Source of the DNA: Blautia hansenii DSM 20583
GTDB taxonomy: Bacteria > Bacillota > Clostridia > Lachnospirales > Lachnospiraceae
Assembly (NCBI RefSeq): GCF_002222595.2
Contig: NZ_CP022413.2
Span: 1,194,001-1,258,000, forward strand
Direction of reading: 5' to 3'
DNA length: 64,000 bases
Part shown: positions 43,760-52,435 of the stretch, one piece after another
How positions within the stretch are numbered: the stretch's first letter is position 1
Layout of the letters: the number at the start of each line of letters is the position of its first letter
Program-made: the position numbers and the translations under genes
Notes under the pieces: model-generated
What the model was told of the DNA's origin: nothing
Databases searched by the model: none
What the model saw: the letters and a program-made list of their open reading frames with translations, nothing else

Positions 43760-43807
43760 CTTCACGATTTATTATACTTAAATTAATAAATCAAGGAGGT
43801 ATTGAAA

Positions 43808-44365
43808 ATGGTATTTTCAGAGCAATTAAGTAAACTAAGAAAAGAAGCGAATTTAACACAGGAAGATTTGGCTGAAAAATGTGATGTTTCAAGGCAGGCG
43901 GTTGCAAAGTGGGAAGGTGGAGAAAGTCTTCCGGATGTTTATAAAATATCACAAATAGCCAAGACATTTGAAGTGTCGTTGGAGGAGCTTATTTGGGGAA
44001 AGGACCGACAAGATAGTCAGATGAGTATTGCCAGAGATATTTATATGCAATTTATTGATAATATGGAAAGCTTTCAATATGATGCGTATTCATCTAGTAT
44101 AGGATTGTTAAAAAAGTTGAAGACATCAATTAGGAAATCTAGAATTGTATTCAAGAAAGAAATAGTCGATGGATTGTTAGCACAATTGGATGATTTCGGG
44201 ATATATTATGGTGATGTTTGGTGTAAAGATGAATATCAAAGCATTTTTGCAGATGTGGAAAGTAATGGCCATGAAGTGAAAAAGAAGATATACATGGATA
44301 AGATAATGCCACATAAAGTTGAGGCTGTGGAGAACTTGTTAGCCGACTATTTAGAATTGCCATAA
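43808..44365 (+). CDS. XRE-family transcriptional regulator
   Basis: A 185-residue protein. Residues about 5-62 are a Cro/CI-type helix-turn-helix (LRKEANLTQEDLAEKCDVSR, QAVAKWEGGESLPD), and the C-terminal 110 residues are helical and unrecognised. AAGGAGG at 43793-43799 supports ATG 43808; TATACT (43773-43778) may be its -10. It is the last gene of element 2, near site C, where a regulator of the element or of its former integrase would be expected. Confidence 0.85.
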   Translation: MVFSEQLSKLRKEANLTQEDLAEKCDVSRQAVAKWEGGESLPDVYKISQIAKTFEVSLEELIWGKDRQDSQMSIARDIYMQFIDNMESFQYDAYSSSIGLLKKLKTSIRKSRIVFKKEIVDGLLAQLDDFGIYYGDVWCKDEYQSIFADVESNGHEVKKKIYMDKIMPHKVEAVENLLADYLELP

Positions 44366-44424
44366 GAAGTTTGAGTGTTATTATTCGTTGGTTATTGGTA
44401 TAATCAAAGGGATGGACAAAACCC

Positions 44425-44573
44425 TTAGTAGTAGGAATTTCCGTTTTACTACTATTTCTACTACTAACAGGTAGTCACAACTTGCTAAATTATGCTATAA
44501 TTTGCCTATCTAACAACCAAATAACAATTTAACCATAACCCCGGAATATCCTGCAAAACAGGGCATTTCCGGG
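44425..44573. repeat. Inverted repeats at the right end of element 2
   Basis: TTAGTAGTAG (44425-44434) with CTACTACTAA (44458-44467), and CCCGGAA..CCTG (44540-44553) with CAGG..TTCCGGG (44559-44573). The second hairpin sits 22 bases before the remnant start codon at site C and could block read-through or contribute to recombination. No other feature is seen in 44366-44595. Confidence 0.45.
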
Positions 44574-44595
44574 CAAAAAGGAGCAAACAATTACT

Positions 44596-44634
44596 ATGAT
44601 AAAAGTACTTTTCATCTGCCACGGCACTCTTTGA
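44596..44634 (+). pseudogene. LMW-PTP 5' remnant, attachment site C
   Basis: ATG at 44596, with AAGGAG at 44578-44583, opens MIKVLFICHGTL and then stops at TGA 44632-44634. The core TGCCACGGCA is at 44617-44626. It joins elements 2 and 3. Confidence 0.85.
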
Positions 44635-44689
44635 AGAACTCTTTAAAAAGTCAGTAAAATCAATGTTCGGAAGGTATTTGTGGGAGAGA

Positions 44690-44710
44690 AATAACCCGAA
44701 AATAACCCAC
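44690..44710 (+). repeat. Left-end integrase arm-type repeats, element 3
   Basis: AATAACCCGA (44690-44699) and AATAACCCAC (44701-44710) are tandem. The matching AAATAACCCAT is at the right end (61357-61367), just after the integrase gene. They pair the two ends of this element and differ from those of elements 1 and 2. Confidence 0.5.
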
Positions 44711-44758
44711 AGATTTAAAATAATTATAAAATTTTGGGATGTGACATGATGAGAATGA

Positions 44759-44798
44759 AAGCTGTAAGATTTCTAATAGTGGAATCTTACAGCTTTTT
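44759..44798 (+). terminator. Terminator at the left end of element 3
   Basis: AAGCTGTAAGATT (44759-44771) and its perfect complement AATCTTACAGCTT (44783-44795) form a 13-bp stem ending in TTTTT. It insulates the cargo operon from transcription entering through the attachment site. Confidence 0.85.
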
Positions 44799-44942
44799 CT
44801 ATAAATGAAGTTGAAAGCAAAATATTTATAACATAATATAGAGTGTTGTAAATGTATAAAAAAGTAGATAGTTCATTGCATATGGATGTAACAAAAGATG
44901 TTTTTATTAAAATCCTAATACAGTGCTATAAGAATTAAGGAA

Positions 44943-45084
44943 ACGTTTTGTGCAGGCTTTCCAAGGAAATTTTTTGTTATAGATAAATATTAGATACACA
45001 GCATAGAAACGGTGACTATTAATCATTATATATTTGTTGAAAATATTCCTATAAGGGAATATAATATAAGTGACGTTTTGTGCA
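44943..45084 (+). promoter_or_regulatory. Hxs operon promoter with 12-bp direct repeats
   Basis: TTGAAA (45037-45042) and TATAAT (45060-45065) with a 17-base spacer predict a start near 45072. ACGTTTTGTGCA occurs exactly at 45073-45084, on the start site, and again at 44943-44954, 130 bases upstream. This suggests a repressor site with an auxiliary operator. The first operon protein is itself a helix-turn-helix candidate for this site. Nothing else is recognised in 44799-45101. Confidence 0.6.
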
Positions 45085-45101
45085 AATATAGGAGGTTGGT
45101 T

Positions 45102-45272
45102 ATGCAGTATTTAACGACTACAGAAATGGCAGAAAAATGGAACATCTCAAGACGGCGTGTAGCGGAATTATGCAGAAATGAACGAATAAATGGCGCCATA
45201 CTCAAAGGGAAAACTTGGTTGATTCCAAGTGATGCAACAAAACCAGAGGATCCAAGAAGAAATCACAATTAA
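45102..45272 (+). CDS. Small helix-turn-helix protein, first gene of the Hxs operon
   Basis: A 56-residue protein beginning MQYLTTTEMAEKWNISRRRV and continuing AELCRNERINGAILKGKTWL, a MerR/excisionase-like helix-turn-helix with its wing. GGAGG at 45091-45095 is 6 bases before ATG 45102; the longer frame upstream lacks a ribosome site. Its position at the head of the operon suggests local regulation. Confidence 0.75.
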   Translation: MQYLTTTEMAEKWNISRRRVAELCRNERINGAILKGKTWLIPSDATKPEDPRRNHN

Positions 45273-45289
45273 AGGAGTTTATTCCTAGA

Positions 45290-45658
45290 ATGAATATTAA
45301 ATTTGATGAAATGTTTAAGTTTAAAAAAGAATTATATTCGAAAACGGCATTGTTAAAGGCTGCGTATAATTTTTCTGACAGCAGTTACATTCATTTAGAT
45401 GCAGATGAAGAATATTATTATGTGTCTATATCTCCTAAAACGGATAAGCAGATACTGTTAGAGAAAGATTTCATTAACGAAATGTTAGCTCAAAGCATTC
45501 GTCACGAAGTTTACAGACAAACTAAAAATATACGTGAATTAATGTTGGCAAGAGCTATGGCATCTAGTGTAATGGTTGAAAATGATTATGAGACGTTAGA
45601 GGAGCAAGAGTTGTTTTCAGAAGATGAAATATTAAAGGATTGGTTTGAAGAAAAATGA
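45290..45658 (+). CDS. hxsD: His-Xaa-Ser system protein HxsD
   Basis: A 122-residue protein matching the HxsD family: SKTALLKAAYNFSDSSYIHL near the start and the conserved RQTKNIRELMLARAMASSVM block, with an acidic tail. HxsD is always found with the two radical SAM enzymes HxsB and HxsC, and its exact role is unknown. A substrate-binding accessory, comparable to peptide-recognition partners of other maturases, is plausible but unproven. Its stop overlaps the next ATG (ATGA). Confidence 0.8.
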   Translation: MNIKFDEMFKFKKELYSKTALLKAAYNFSDSSYIHLDADEEYYYVSISPKTDKQILLEKDFINEMLAQSIRHEVYRQTKNIRELMLARAMASSVMVENDYETLEEQELFSEDEILKDWFEEK

Positions 45659-45852
45659 TCTTATATCTACATTCTGAAATATATACAAAAGAAAAAATAG
45701 AATATACAAAATTTATATATAAGGACTATGCCCATATTGAAATAGAAAAAGAAAACGATTATTGGATAGTTATTCTAACAGAATGCAGATATGATGCTGT
45801 TTTAACTGGAAAAGCATTTGAAAATTATCTGATTGGATTGGAGAATTCATGA
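45655..45852 (+). CDS. Second, short HxsD-like protein
   Basis: A 65-residue protein, translationally coupled to hxsD. Its pattern (LHSEIYTKEKIEYTKFIYKD, then HIEIEKENDYWIVILTE) follows the N-terminal half of HxsD-type proteins but lacks the IREL block. It may be a split or duplicated HxsD half. Its stop overlaps the following gene by four bases, so it is an integral part of the operon. Low sequence complexity limits certainty. Confidence 0.5.
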   Translation: MILYLHSEIYTKEKIEYTKFIYKDYAHIEIEKENDYWIVILTECRYDAVLTGKAFENYLIGLENS

Positions 45853-46883
45853 TGAAGATGTTAGAAGGTATCATGATTATACTCATGCTTATTTTGTGTG
45901 TGCAGGCTGGTAAGACAGATATACGAGATGGAAAAGTATACAATAAAACATTATTGTTTTTTGGATTTATTGGAATAGCGTTAGATGTACTTTATTATTC
46001 GGCTTTCAACAAAACTATGTTTGTTCCATTCATGATCAATTTGGCAGTAATGATAGTAGCAAGTTTGGTGCTGTTTTATTCTCATTCTTTTGCGGGAGGA
46101 GACTGCAAGCTGTTAATGGTTCTTACTTTATTTTATCCTGCTAATTACTATATAAGTTATTCAGGAAGTCTTATTACAGTTGTGTTTACTGTAGGAATTG
46201 CATTGTTTTTTGGATATATCTATTTACTAGCTACATCTATATATGAATTGATAATTAAGAAAAATAACATGTCGGTATCATATGTAAAGGGATATTTCAT
46301 GGCTTTCTTTAAGTCATTTGGAACGGCGATAGTGTATATAAGTGTTGTAACTTTAAGTGTATCCGTTTTAGCCTTTTGGGGAATAACTCTTCCAATTTGG
46401 CTTGTTCGTATACTATGCATATTAACATCATTAATTATAGGGAAATATCCATTTTTTAAGAAAAAAATTGTCATCGGTATGATGGTAGGTTTAGATCTCA
46501 TTTTGTCTATTTTATTAAAGACCATACCATTTTCAATTCATCCAGAAAACTATGTTTTAGTCATTGTATTACTAGTATGCCAAATGACAATTAAAACGAG
46601 TCTATATCAGGAAGTCAAAATTTCAGATTTGAAAAAAGGAATGATTCTAACAATGGGTTCTTCTTTGCTTATGCAGAATTCCAGAGTAAGAGGATTACCT
46701 AAAATTTCATCAGAAGATTTACGAGATAGACTTACGGAAGATGAAATTGTTAGTATCAATAGATGGGCAAAATCACGTAAAATTGAATCGCTGTCTATTG
46801 TTAAAAAGATACCATTTGCCACATTTATAGCATGTGGATACATTTGTTATTTGATATTCTGGAGGATATTGAAATGGTGCTAA
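45849..46883 (+). CDS. A24-family prepilin-type peptidase with C-terminal extension
   Basis: A 344-residue membrane protein. Residues 1 to about 190 have the A24 aspartic peptidase layout: first catalytic Asp24 in KTDIRDGKVYNK and second Asp85 in FAGGDCKLL (the GxGD motif), with about six membrane segments. The C-terminal 150 residues add further membrane segments and a cytosolic part (KISSEDLRDRLTEDEIVSIN). Such enzymes cut leader peptides just before a hydrophobic helix. No pilin genes are in the window, so HxsA or another operon membrane protein is the likely substrate (inference). It overlaps hxsC by 10 bases. Confidence 0.8.
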   Translation: MMKMLEGIMIILMLILCVQAGKTDIRDGKVYNKTLLFFGFIGIALDVLYYSAFNKTMFVPFMINLAVMIVASLVLFYSHSFAGGDCKLLMVLTLFYPANYYISYSGSLITVVFTVGIALFFGYIYLLATSIYELIIKKNNMSVSYVKGYFMAFFKSFGTAIVYISVVTLSVSVLAFWGITLPIWLVRILCILTSLIIGKYPFFKKKIVIGMMVGLDLILSILLKTIPFSIHPENYVLVIVLLVCQMTIKTSLYQEVKISDLKKGMILTMGSSLLMQNSRVRGLPKISSEDLRDRLTEDEIVSINRWAKSRKIESLSIVKKIPFATFIACGYICYLIFWRILKWC

Positions 46884-47980
46884 GAATTGATCAGTATAAT
46901 GCTGGATTTAAGATTGTGTCTCTTGCAAAAGATGAAGAGACCTGTTGTGATTTATTGGGAGATCAATTGGATTTTGTATTTATAGAAAATGATATATTAG
47001 TATTATATCCAGAAAAAATAGTGTTGGTAGCATCTATTGATATAATATCTGAATTAAAAAAATATTCTAACTATGATGTTTTTGAAATATGGCCAGACGG
47101 CAGAATGTTTATGCGTTTTGATACCATGTCTTTAGATAATTTTTTCTTTGTGACGGGAAAATGTAATTCTAACTGTGTCATGTGTCCATCTCCTGAAATT
47201 ATGAGAAAACAGGGTGAGGAAACAGACATCATAAAATTGATTGAACTTGCAAAACATATTCCTGCAAATGTGCGTCATTTAACGATTACTGGTGGTGAAC
47301 CATTCCTAAGTGGGGAGAAAATATTTGAATTTATCTCTTTTCTTAGAGATAAATTTACCGATACAGAATGTTTGTTTTTGACAAATGGGAGAATATTTTC
47401 ATTGGATAAATATGTTAGATTATTGCAAGAAAATATGCCATCAAGATCAATTTTTGCAATACCGTTACATGCAGCTGATGAAAACTTGCATGATAAAATA
47501 ACGCAAGCAAGAGGCAGTTTCGCTCAAACAACATTGGGAATTAAACGAATGTTAAGATATGGGATGCATATTGAACTTAGAATTGTTGTTTCTAAATTAA
47601 ATTGTCACAATCTAACGAAATTGGCACAATTTATTGTTCAAGAAATTTCTCAGATTGAATATGTTAGCGTGATAGCGATGGAAATGACAGGAAGTGCATA
47701 CAAAAATAAGGACTTAGTATGGATATCCTATAGAGATGCGTTTGAATGTGCAAAAGATGCCATAAAATTATTGATTAGCAATGGGATAAATGTTAGATTG
47801 TATAATTTCCCTTTGTGTACTGTAAATTCTTCGTACTGGATGATATGTGAAAAGAGTATTTCTCCTAACAAAGTGCGTTATGGAGAAGTGTGCGAGGCAT
47901 GTAATTATAAAAGTGCCTGTGGAGGAGTTTTTGCAGGAACGATTCAAATGGAGAAAGAAGAGTTGAAAGCTATATTATGA
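46874..47980 (+). CDS. hxsC: His-Xaa-Ser system radical SAM maturase HxsC
   Basis: A 368-residue radical SAM enzyme. The 4Fe-4S cluster motif CNSNCVMC is at residues 97-104, placed unusually late after a 90-residue N-terminal domain, as in HxsC. TITGGEPFL is the SAM-binding glycine motif, and a C-terminal cysteine set (CEACNYKSACGGVF) suggests an auxiliary cluster. It probably modifies the HxsA repeats by radical chemistry. ATG 46874 is chosen with GGAGG at 46861-46865. It overlaps hxsB by four bases. Confidence 0.85.
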   Translation: MVLRIDQYNAGFKIVSLAKDEETCCDLLGDQLDFVFIENDILVLYPEKIVLVASIDIISELKKYSNYDVFEIWPDGRMFMRFDTMSLDNFFFVTGKCNSNCVMCPSPEIMRKQGEETDIIKLIELAKHIPANVRHLTITGGEPFLSGEKIFEFISFLRDKFTDTECLFLTNGRIFSLDKYVRLLQENMPSRSIFAIPLHAADENLHDKITQARGSFAQTTLGIKRMLRYGMHIELRIVVSKLNCHNLTKLAQFIVQEISQIEYVSVIAMEMTGSAYKNKDLVWISYRDAFECAKDAIKLLISNGINVRLYNFPLCTVNSSYWMICEKSISPNKVRYGEVCEACNYKSACGGVFAGTIQMEKEELKAIL

Positions 47981-49368
47981 AGTTAAATTATTTTAATTTT
48001 AAATCGTTTGAAGATGAGATTCTGCTGACGAATGATTTGGGAGAACATATCTTTTTGAAAAATGAAGAATTTCATCAACTTATCAGTAAGTCAGTACAAC
48101 AAGAATCTGATCTCGAAAAAAAGTTACTTGAGAAATATATGATTTATGATGAAACAAATTTGGAATTTACAAATAAAAATCGTTATGAGATGCAATATTT
48201 AAAAGGGCATTTGAATATGTCTGCTTCATTGCATATTTTTGTTGTAACAACAGCTTGTAATATGGGATGTGTTTATTGTCAAGCGAATAATGGGACTAAA
48301 TGTTCTAATATTTTTATGGATGAGGAGACAGCGGAAAAGGCAGTAGACATTGCATTACAGTCTCCGACCCGTTGCTTGAGTTTTGAATTTCAAGGCGGAG
48401 AGCCACTGTTAAATTTTAAAATCATAAAACATATTGTTGAATATACAGAGGAGCATAATACAAATCATGAAATCAATTACAATGTAGTCACGAATCTCAC
48501 ATTGTTAGATGATGAAAAAATAGAGTTTTTTAAAACGTATAAATTTGGTGTATCCACGTCTATAGATGGTCATGAGTATCTTCATAACAGCAATAGACCT
48601 TTCAAAGACGGAACACCAACATTTACAAAAGTCATTGATTCTCTTGATAAATTAAAAAATTCAGGAATATATGTGGGAGCAATACAAACAACTACAAGAG
48701 AATCCTTAAAGTATCCGGTTGAGATTGTAAAAACATATTATGATTTGGGATTCGACAGTATTTTTATCCGTCCGTTAACACCTTTGGGAAAAGCGACTAT
48801 AAATTGGAAAGATATTGGATATACAGCAGAAGAATATTTAGAATTTTATTTAAAGGCATTGGAAGCTACGATATCATTGAATAAAGAAGGTAGATTTTTT
48901 AAAGAAGAGCATGCAACAATATTGTTGAAACGTATATCAGGATTTTTTGTAAACTATATGGAGCTAAGATCTCCATGTGGTGCCGGTATAGGGCAATTAG
49001 CATATTATGCAGACGGCAATATATTTACCTGTGATGAAGGACGAATGTTGTATGAAATGGGAAATGAAGCCTTCAAATTAGGAAATGTAAATTCAAGTAC
49101 ATATAGCACTCTTATAGGTAATAGTGCTTGTAAGGCAATTTGTGCTTCAACTATTTTGGAATCTATTCCTACATGTTGTGATTGCGTATACCAACCGTAT
49201 TGTGGAACATGTCCTGTCGTGAGTTATGCTGCAACAGGAGATATTATAGAAAAGTCACCGAGAGGATATAGATGCAAGATATATGCTGGTATGTTAGATA
49301 AATTATTCTTACTTTTAAAAGAGAATGATACTCAAATAGTACATATATTACAGACATGGAGTAATTAA
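47977..49368 (+). CDS. hxsB: His-Xaa-Ser system radical SAM maturase HxsB
   Basis: A 463-residue radical SAM/SPASM protein. CNMGCVYC is at residues 94-101, FQGGEPLLN binds SAM, and the C-terminal SPASM region has cysteines in SPCGAGI, FTCDEG, CCDCVYQPYCGTCP and YRCKIY. SPASM enzymes usually modify peptides. Together with HxsC it forms the two-enzyme maturase pair that defines Hxs systems. ATG 47977 is coupled to hxsC through ATGA. Confidence 0.88.
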   Translation: MKLNYFNFKSFEDEILLTNDLGEHIFLKNEEFHQLISKSVQQESDLEKKLLEKYMIYDETNLEFTNKNRYEMQYLKGHLNMSASLHIFVVTTACNMGCVYCQANNGTKCSNIFMDEETAEKAVDIALQSPTRCLSFEFQGGEPLLNFKIIKHIVEYTEEHNTNHEINYNVVTNLTLLDDEKIEFFKTYKFGVSTSIDGHEYLHNSNRPFKDGTPTFTKVIDSLDKLKNSGIYVGAIQTTTRESLKYPVEIVKTYYDLGFDSIFIRPLTPLGKATINWKDIGYTAEEYLEFYLKALEATISLNKEGRFFKEEHATILLKRISGFFVNYMELRSPCGAGIGQLAYYADGNIFTCDEGRMLYEMGNEAFKLGNVNSSTYSTLIGNSACKAICASTILESIPTCCDCVYQPYCGTCPVVSYAATGDIIEKSPRGYRCKIYAGMLDKLFLLLKENDTQIVHILQTWSN

Positions 49369-49369
49369 A

Positions 49370-50734
49370 ATGGGCAAAAAGAAACAAGACGAAATAATAG
49401 TTCAAGAGACGGAAAAGCCTTTGGAAGACAATAGTATTATAGAAAAGGCACTTCCAGAACAAGAATACAACAAAAGCAAAAAAAATATGAGGAAAAAAAT
49501 TGCTTTAGGAATGATTGCGTTACTAGCTATCGAAGTAGCATCAGCAGCTTTTTATGTGAATACAATCATGCAAGATAATATTCATCATCGTGTTGTACGA
49601 GAGGTTCGTTATCAAATAGATGATAAATTGGTCCTCAAAACAGGAACATTTACCGGTGATTTAGATTTCGGTGTATTTAGTGGAAACGGAGAATTTATCT
49701 TCGACACTGGTTCTGTATACGAAGGTGAGTGGGCTGATAATTATTTTGATGGATTAGGAAAACTACAAGTACCATCCGAGGGAGTATATGAAGGAAAATT
49801 TATAAATGGACTCAAATCTGGTAAAGGAACATTTACTTGGGATGATGGAGACATTTATGAGGGTGAATGGAAAAATGATCAAATGAATGGTCAGGGAATA
49901 TATACTACTTCTGATGCAGTAGTTTATAGTGGCACATTTGAAAATAATTCCTTTAAAGAAGGTTCGTGTGAGTTTAGTAATGATGAAGGCACTTATTCCT
50001 TAACATTTGCTAATAATGCAATTTCTAATGCGGAGATTAAATATGCAGATGGTACCAAATATTCTGGAGTTTGTTCTAAATCTGATATCACAGGATCAGG
50101 CACAATGGTCTTTATTAATGAGGACAAGTATGTAGGAGAGTTTGAAGGCAACAAACGGTCCGGTAAAGGTGTATACACATGGAAATCAGGTGCATCTTAT
50201 GATGGAGATTGGTTAAATGATAACATGAATGGAACCGGAACATATACATATTCAAAAAATAATTACGCTACTGGAAAGTTTGAAGAAAATATTTTTATAG
50301 AAGGCTCTTATCATATATTAAATGATTTTGGTGAGTATACATTTACAATTAAAAATGGAGAACCAACAGCTGTAGAAATGACTTTAGCAAATGGAACGAC
50401 ATATTCAGGAGGCATGTCAAAAGGGAAACTGAATGGCACTGCACAGATAAAGTATAGTAATGGTGATAAGTACAGCGGAAATGTAACGGATAATCAAAAA
50501 TCAGGTCAAGGCACATATGTATGGACAAGCGGTGCTACCTATGAAGGAAATTGGTCAAAAGACAGAATGCATGGAAGTGGAACATATAGCTACCCTAAGA
50601 ATCAAACAGGGTATCAATTAACTGGTGAATTCAAAGAAGGCCGTCCTAATGGTGAATGTACGTATTATGTAAGTGCTTCTGAATATTACAAAACTGATTG
50701 GTCAAATGGAAAATGTGTAAAGGTGTATGAATAG
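49370..50734 (+). CDS. Membrane-anchored MORN-repeat protein
   Basis: A 454-residue protein. A charged cytosolic stretch (1 to about 42) is followed by one membrane helix (KIALGMIALLAIEVASAAFY), then an outside domain of about ten MORN repeats (YEGEWADNYFDGLGKL, YEGEWKNDQMNGQG, YDGDWLNDNMNGTG and others). MORN repeats form elongated beta scaffolds that bind lipids or proteins. In this operon it may hold the modified HxsA at the envelope. GGAG nine bases before the ATG is its ribosome site. Confidence 0.8.
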   Translation: MGKKKQDEIIVQETEKPLEDNSIIEKALPEQEYNKSKKNMRKKIALGMIALLAIEVASAAFYVNTIMQDNIHHRVVREVRYQIDDKLVLKTGTFTGDLDFGVFSGNGEFIFDTGSVYEGEWADNYFDGLGKLQVPSEGVYEGKFINGLKSGKGTFTWDDGDIYEGEWKNDQMNGQGIYTTSDAVVYSGTFENNSFKEGSCEFSNDEGTYSLTFANNAISNAEIKYADGTKYSGVCSKSDITGSGTMVFINEDKYVGEFEGNKRSGKGVYTWKSGASYDGDWLNDNMNGTGTYTYSKNNYATGKFEENIFIEGSYHILNDFGEYTFTIKNGEPTAVEMTLANGTTYSGGMSKGKLNGTAQIKYSNGDKYSGNVTDNQKSGQGTYVWTSGATYEGNWSKDRMHGSGTYSYPKNQTGYQLTGEFKEGRPNGECTYYVSASEYYKTDWSNGKCVKVYE

Positions 50735-50736
50735 TT

Positions 50737-51291
50737 ATGGATAATTTATTTCCCGAATTTAAAAAAAGTATTGAAAATTTAATAGAAGATGAGGAAGGTA
50801 ATATCCCAGGGGGGAAATTACTAGCCTTAGGTACAATGATTATAATCCTAGGAAGTTTGATGTCGGTTGATGCGTTTGCAGGACATAGATCGCATAGTTC
50901 ACATAGATCGCATAGTTCACATAGATCTCATTCTTCGGGATCGCATGGTAATAGTCATAGTAATCATGGAAGTCATGAAAGTCATCAGAGTCATCAGAGC
51001 CATACTTCTCATTCAAATACAGGTTCTCATTCGAATTCTCGTTATAGTGCTGAGGGTGACGTTACATATTCTGCACCTGCGGCTTCTAGTGTACCGACAA
51101 TTTCAACACCAGCAGTTGAGATGACAGCCGATACATTTAAATTGCCAGATGTGAATCAAAATATTCAGTTGCCGAATGGAACCCCAATTTCAAGTATTTT
51201 GCCGGCATTTGCAGTGCCAGCATCTACAGTTGCTCCTAAAATGGAATCAATAGATCCTAATACACCATCGGCAACAGAAACTGTTGAATAA
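50737..51291 (+). CDS. hxsA: His-Xaa-Ser repeat protein HxsA, predicted substrate
   Basis: A 184-residue protein. Residues 1-24 are acidic. A Gly-Gly at about 25-26 precedes a hydrophobic helix (KLLALGTMIIILGSLMSVDA), then a His-Xaa-Ser region (HRSHSSHRSHSSHRSHSS, later HQSHQSHTSHS) and a Pro/Thr/Ser-rich tail. The repeat is the defining feature of HxsA, thought to be modified by HxsB/HxsC. The tail would be outside the membrane. It lies directly after the MORN gene in the same operon. Confidence 0.85.
   Translation: MDNLFPEFKKSIENLIEDEEGNIPGGKLLALGTMIIILGSLMSVDAFAGHRSHSSHRSHSSHRSHSSGSHGNSHSNHGSHESHQSHQSHTSHSNTGSHSNSRYSAEGDVTYSAPAASSVPTISTPAVEMTADTFKLPDVNQNIQLPNGTPISSILPAFAVPASTVAPKMESIDPNTPSATETVE
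50884..50937 (+). repeat. 18-bp tandem repeat in hxsA
   Basis: CATAGATCGCATAGTTCA occurs at 50884-50901 and 50902-50919, and a diverged third copy is at 50920-50937. Each encodes two His-Xaa-Ser units. Near-identity at DNA level implies recent expansion by slippage. Confidence 0.9.
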
Positions 51292-51305
51292 GAGGGAGGG
51301 ATAAG

Positions 51306-52421
51306 ATGTCTATTTTTAAAAAGAAATTTGCAAAGGAACAAAAAGAATCTATAGTTGTAGAGCAAGAAGATAACGGATTACCTGAAATATCTAGTTATGA
51401 GCAAGAACCGGAGAAAGTGGCAGAAATTGTTAATAATAGTTTGAAAAAAGGATATTTTTCAGAAATAAGTCAAAAGATAGAATCTCTTCCCAGTACAGGA
51501 TATAAACGTACACAGTATGTATTTGAGGGACCAAAAACAGGAGGATTTCTCTGGTTTATTACAATGTGCACTATTGTTTCAGCATGTTTCTTATATTTTG
51601 CTGCTATGGGGTTAGGAATGCATCTGTATTCCAATGATTATGAGCAATATAGTTTATTGTTTATGTGTGGCTCAGGTGTATTTATATGTATAAACATCTT
51701 TTTGATTGTGTTATCGATAAAAGTAATTCAATTTGCCAAGCGTTACGAAAAATATTATGAATTGTTACAGTATAAAAATGTTGAAATCATCGATGATATC
51801 AGTAATTGTGCTAAGATACCGTATAATAGAGTTGTTGCGGATTTGATGTTATCTGTTAAGAAAAAGATGATACCGCAAGGTCATTTTACTACGGATAATT
51901 TAGTGTTTATTGCTTCAGATGAGCTATATTCTAAATATGAATCTGATAGACCTACGTATGATCGATATTATAAACAGTTGATTGAAGAACGTATTCGAAT
52001 GGAAGAACGTTCCGCTGAAATACAGAAAATAATTGATATTGGTCAGGAATATGTCGAAAAAATTCATAATAGCAATCATCTTATTAAAGATAAAGAAATT
52101 ACTTTAAAGTTAAATAAGATGGAAAAATTGGTATCAGCTATTTTTAGAGAAGTAGATTTGAATCCACACCAATCTAATAAGCTGGGTATGTTTATCAATT
52201 ACTATTTACCGACTACAGAGAAGCTATTGAATGCATATATAGACATAAATGAGAAAAAGATAGAAGGAAACAATATCGCTAAGGCAAAGAAAGATATTGA
52301 GCAGGCAATAGATATGCTGATCGTGTCGTTTGAAGGAATTTTAAATCAATTCTATGAATCTATAGAAATGGATATTTCTGGAGAAATTGCCGTAATGGAA
52401 AAAATGAAAAATAAAAAGTAG
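51306..52421 (+). CDS. XpaC-like membrane protein
   Basis: A 371-residue protein. An acidic N-terminal segment is followed by two membrane helices (about 80-150) and a long helical cytosolic part. It ends with the XpaC-family signature: LVSAIFREVDLNPHQ, MFINYYLPTTEKLLNAYIDI and the AKKDIEQAIDMLIVSFEGIL helix. XpaC is usually paired with TelA proteins, as here. The old annotation (5-bromo-4-chloroindolyl phosphate hydrolysis) does not describe a proven enzyme activity. GGGAGGG precedes the ATG. An envelope-associated role is likely. Confidence 0.78.
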   Translation: MSIFKKKFAKEQKESIVVEQEDNGLPEISSYEQEPEKVAEIVNNSLKKGYFSEISQKIESLPSTGYKRTQYVFEGPKTGGFLWFITMCTIVSACFLYFAAMGLGMHLYSNDYEQYSLLFMCGSGVFICINIFLIVLSIKVIQFAKRYEKYYELLQYKNVEIIDDISNCAKIPYNRVVADLMLSVKKKMIPQGHFTTDNLVFIASDELYSKYESDRPTYDRYYKQLIEERIRMEERSAEIQKIIDIGQEYVEKIHNSNHLIKDKEITLKLNKMEKLVSAIFREVDLNPHQSNKLGMFINYYLPTTEKLLNAYIDINEKKIEGNNIAKAKKDIEQAIDMLIVSFEGILNQFYESIEMDISGEIAVMEKMKNKK

Positions 52422-52435
52422 ATGGTGATTACGGA

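Larger units (their letters stand above)
14728..44626 (+). mobile_element. Integrative element 2 (about 30 kb defence island)
   Basis: Bounded by cores at 14728 and 44617. Its left end carries SymE-like, ParA and ParB genes, as in integrative conjugative elements. The bulk is defence cargo: NACHT ATPase, type I RM operon with helicase, AbiH, AlbA_2, and a nuclease-STAND protein. No relaxase or conjugation gene is seen. It holds two different integrase remnants and an IS66 insertion, so it is probably composite. Confidence 0.7.

Noticed and set aside
50884..50937. Short tandem repeats that might suggest a CRISPR array
   Set aside because: Units are adjacent without spacers and encode the protein repeat of hxsA. 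No CRISPR array or cas gene was seen anywhere in the window.
50867..51124. 85-codon frame, rich in Ile, Arg and Asp, overlapping hxsA
   Set aside because: It is a frame shadow of the His-Xaa-Ser repeats (repeating DNA keeps several frames open), without a ribosome site.
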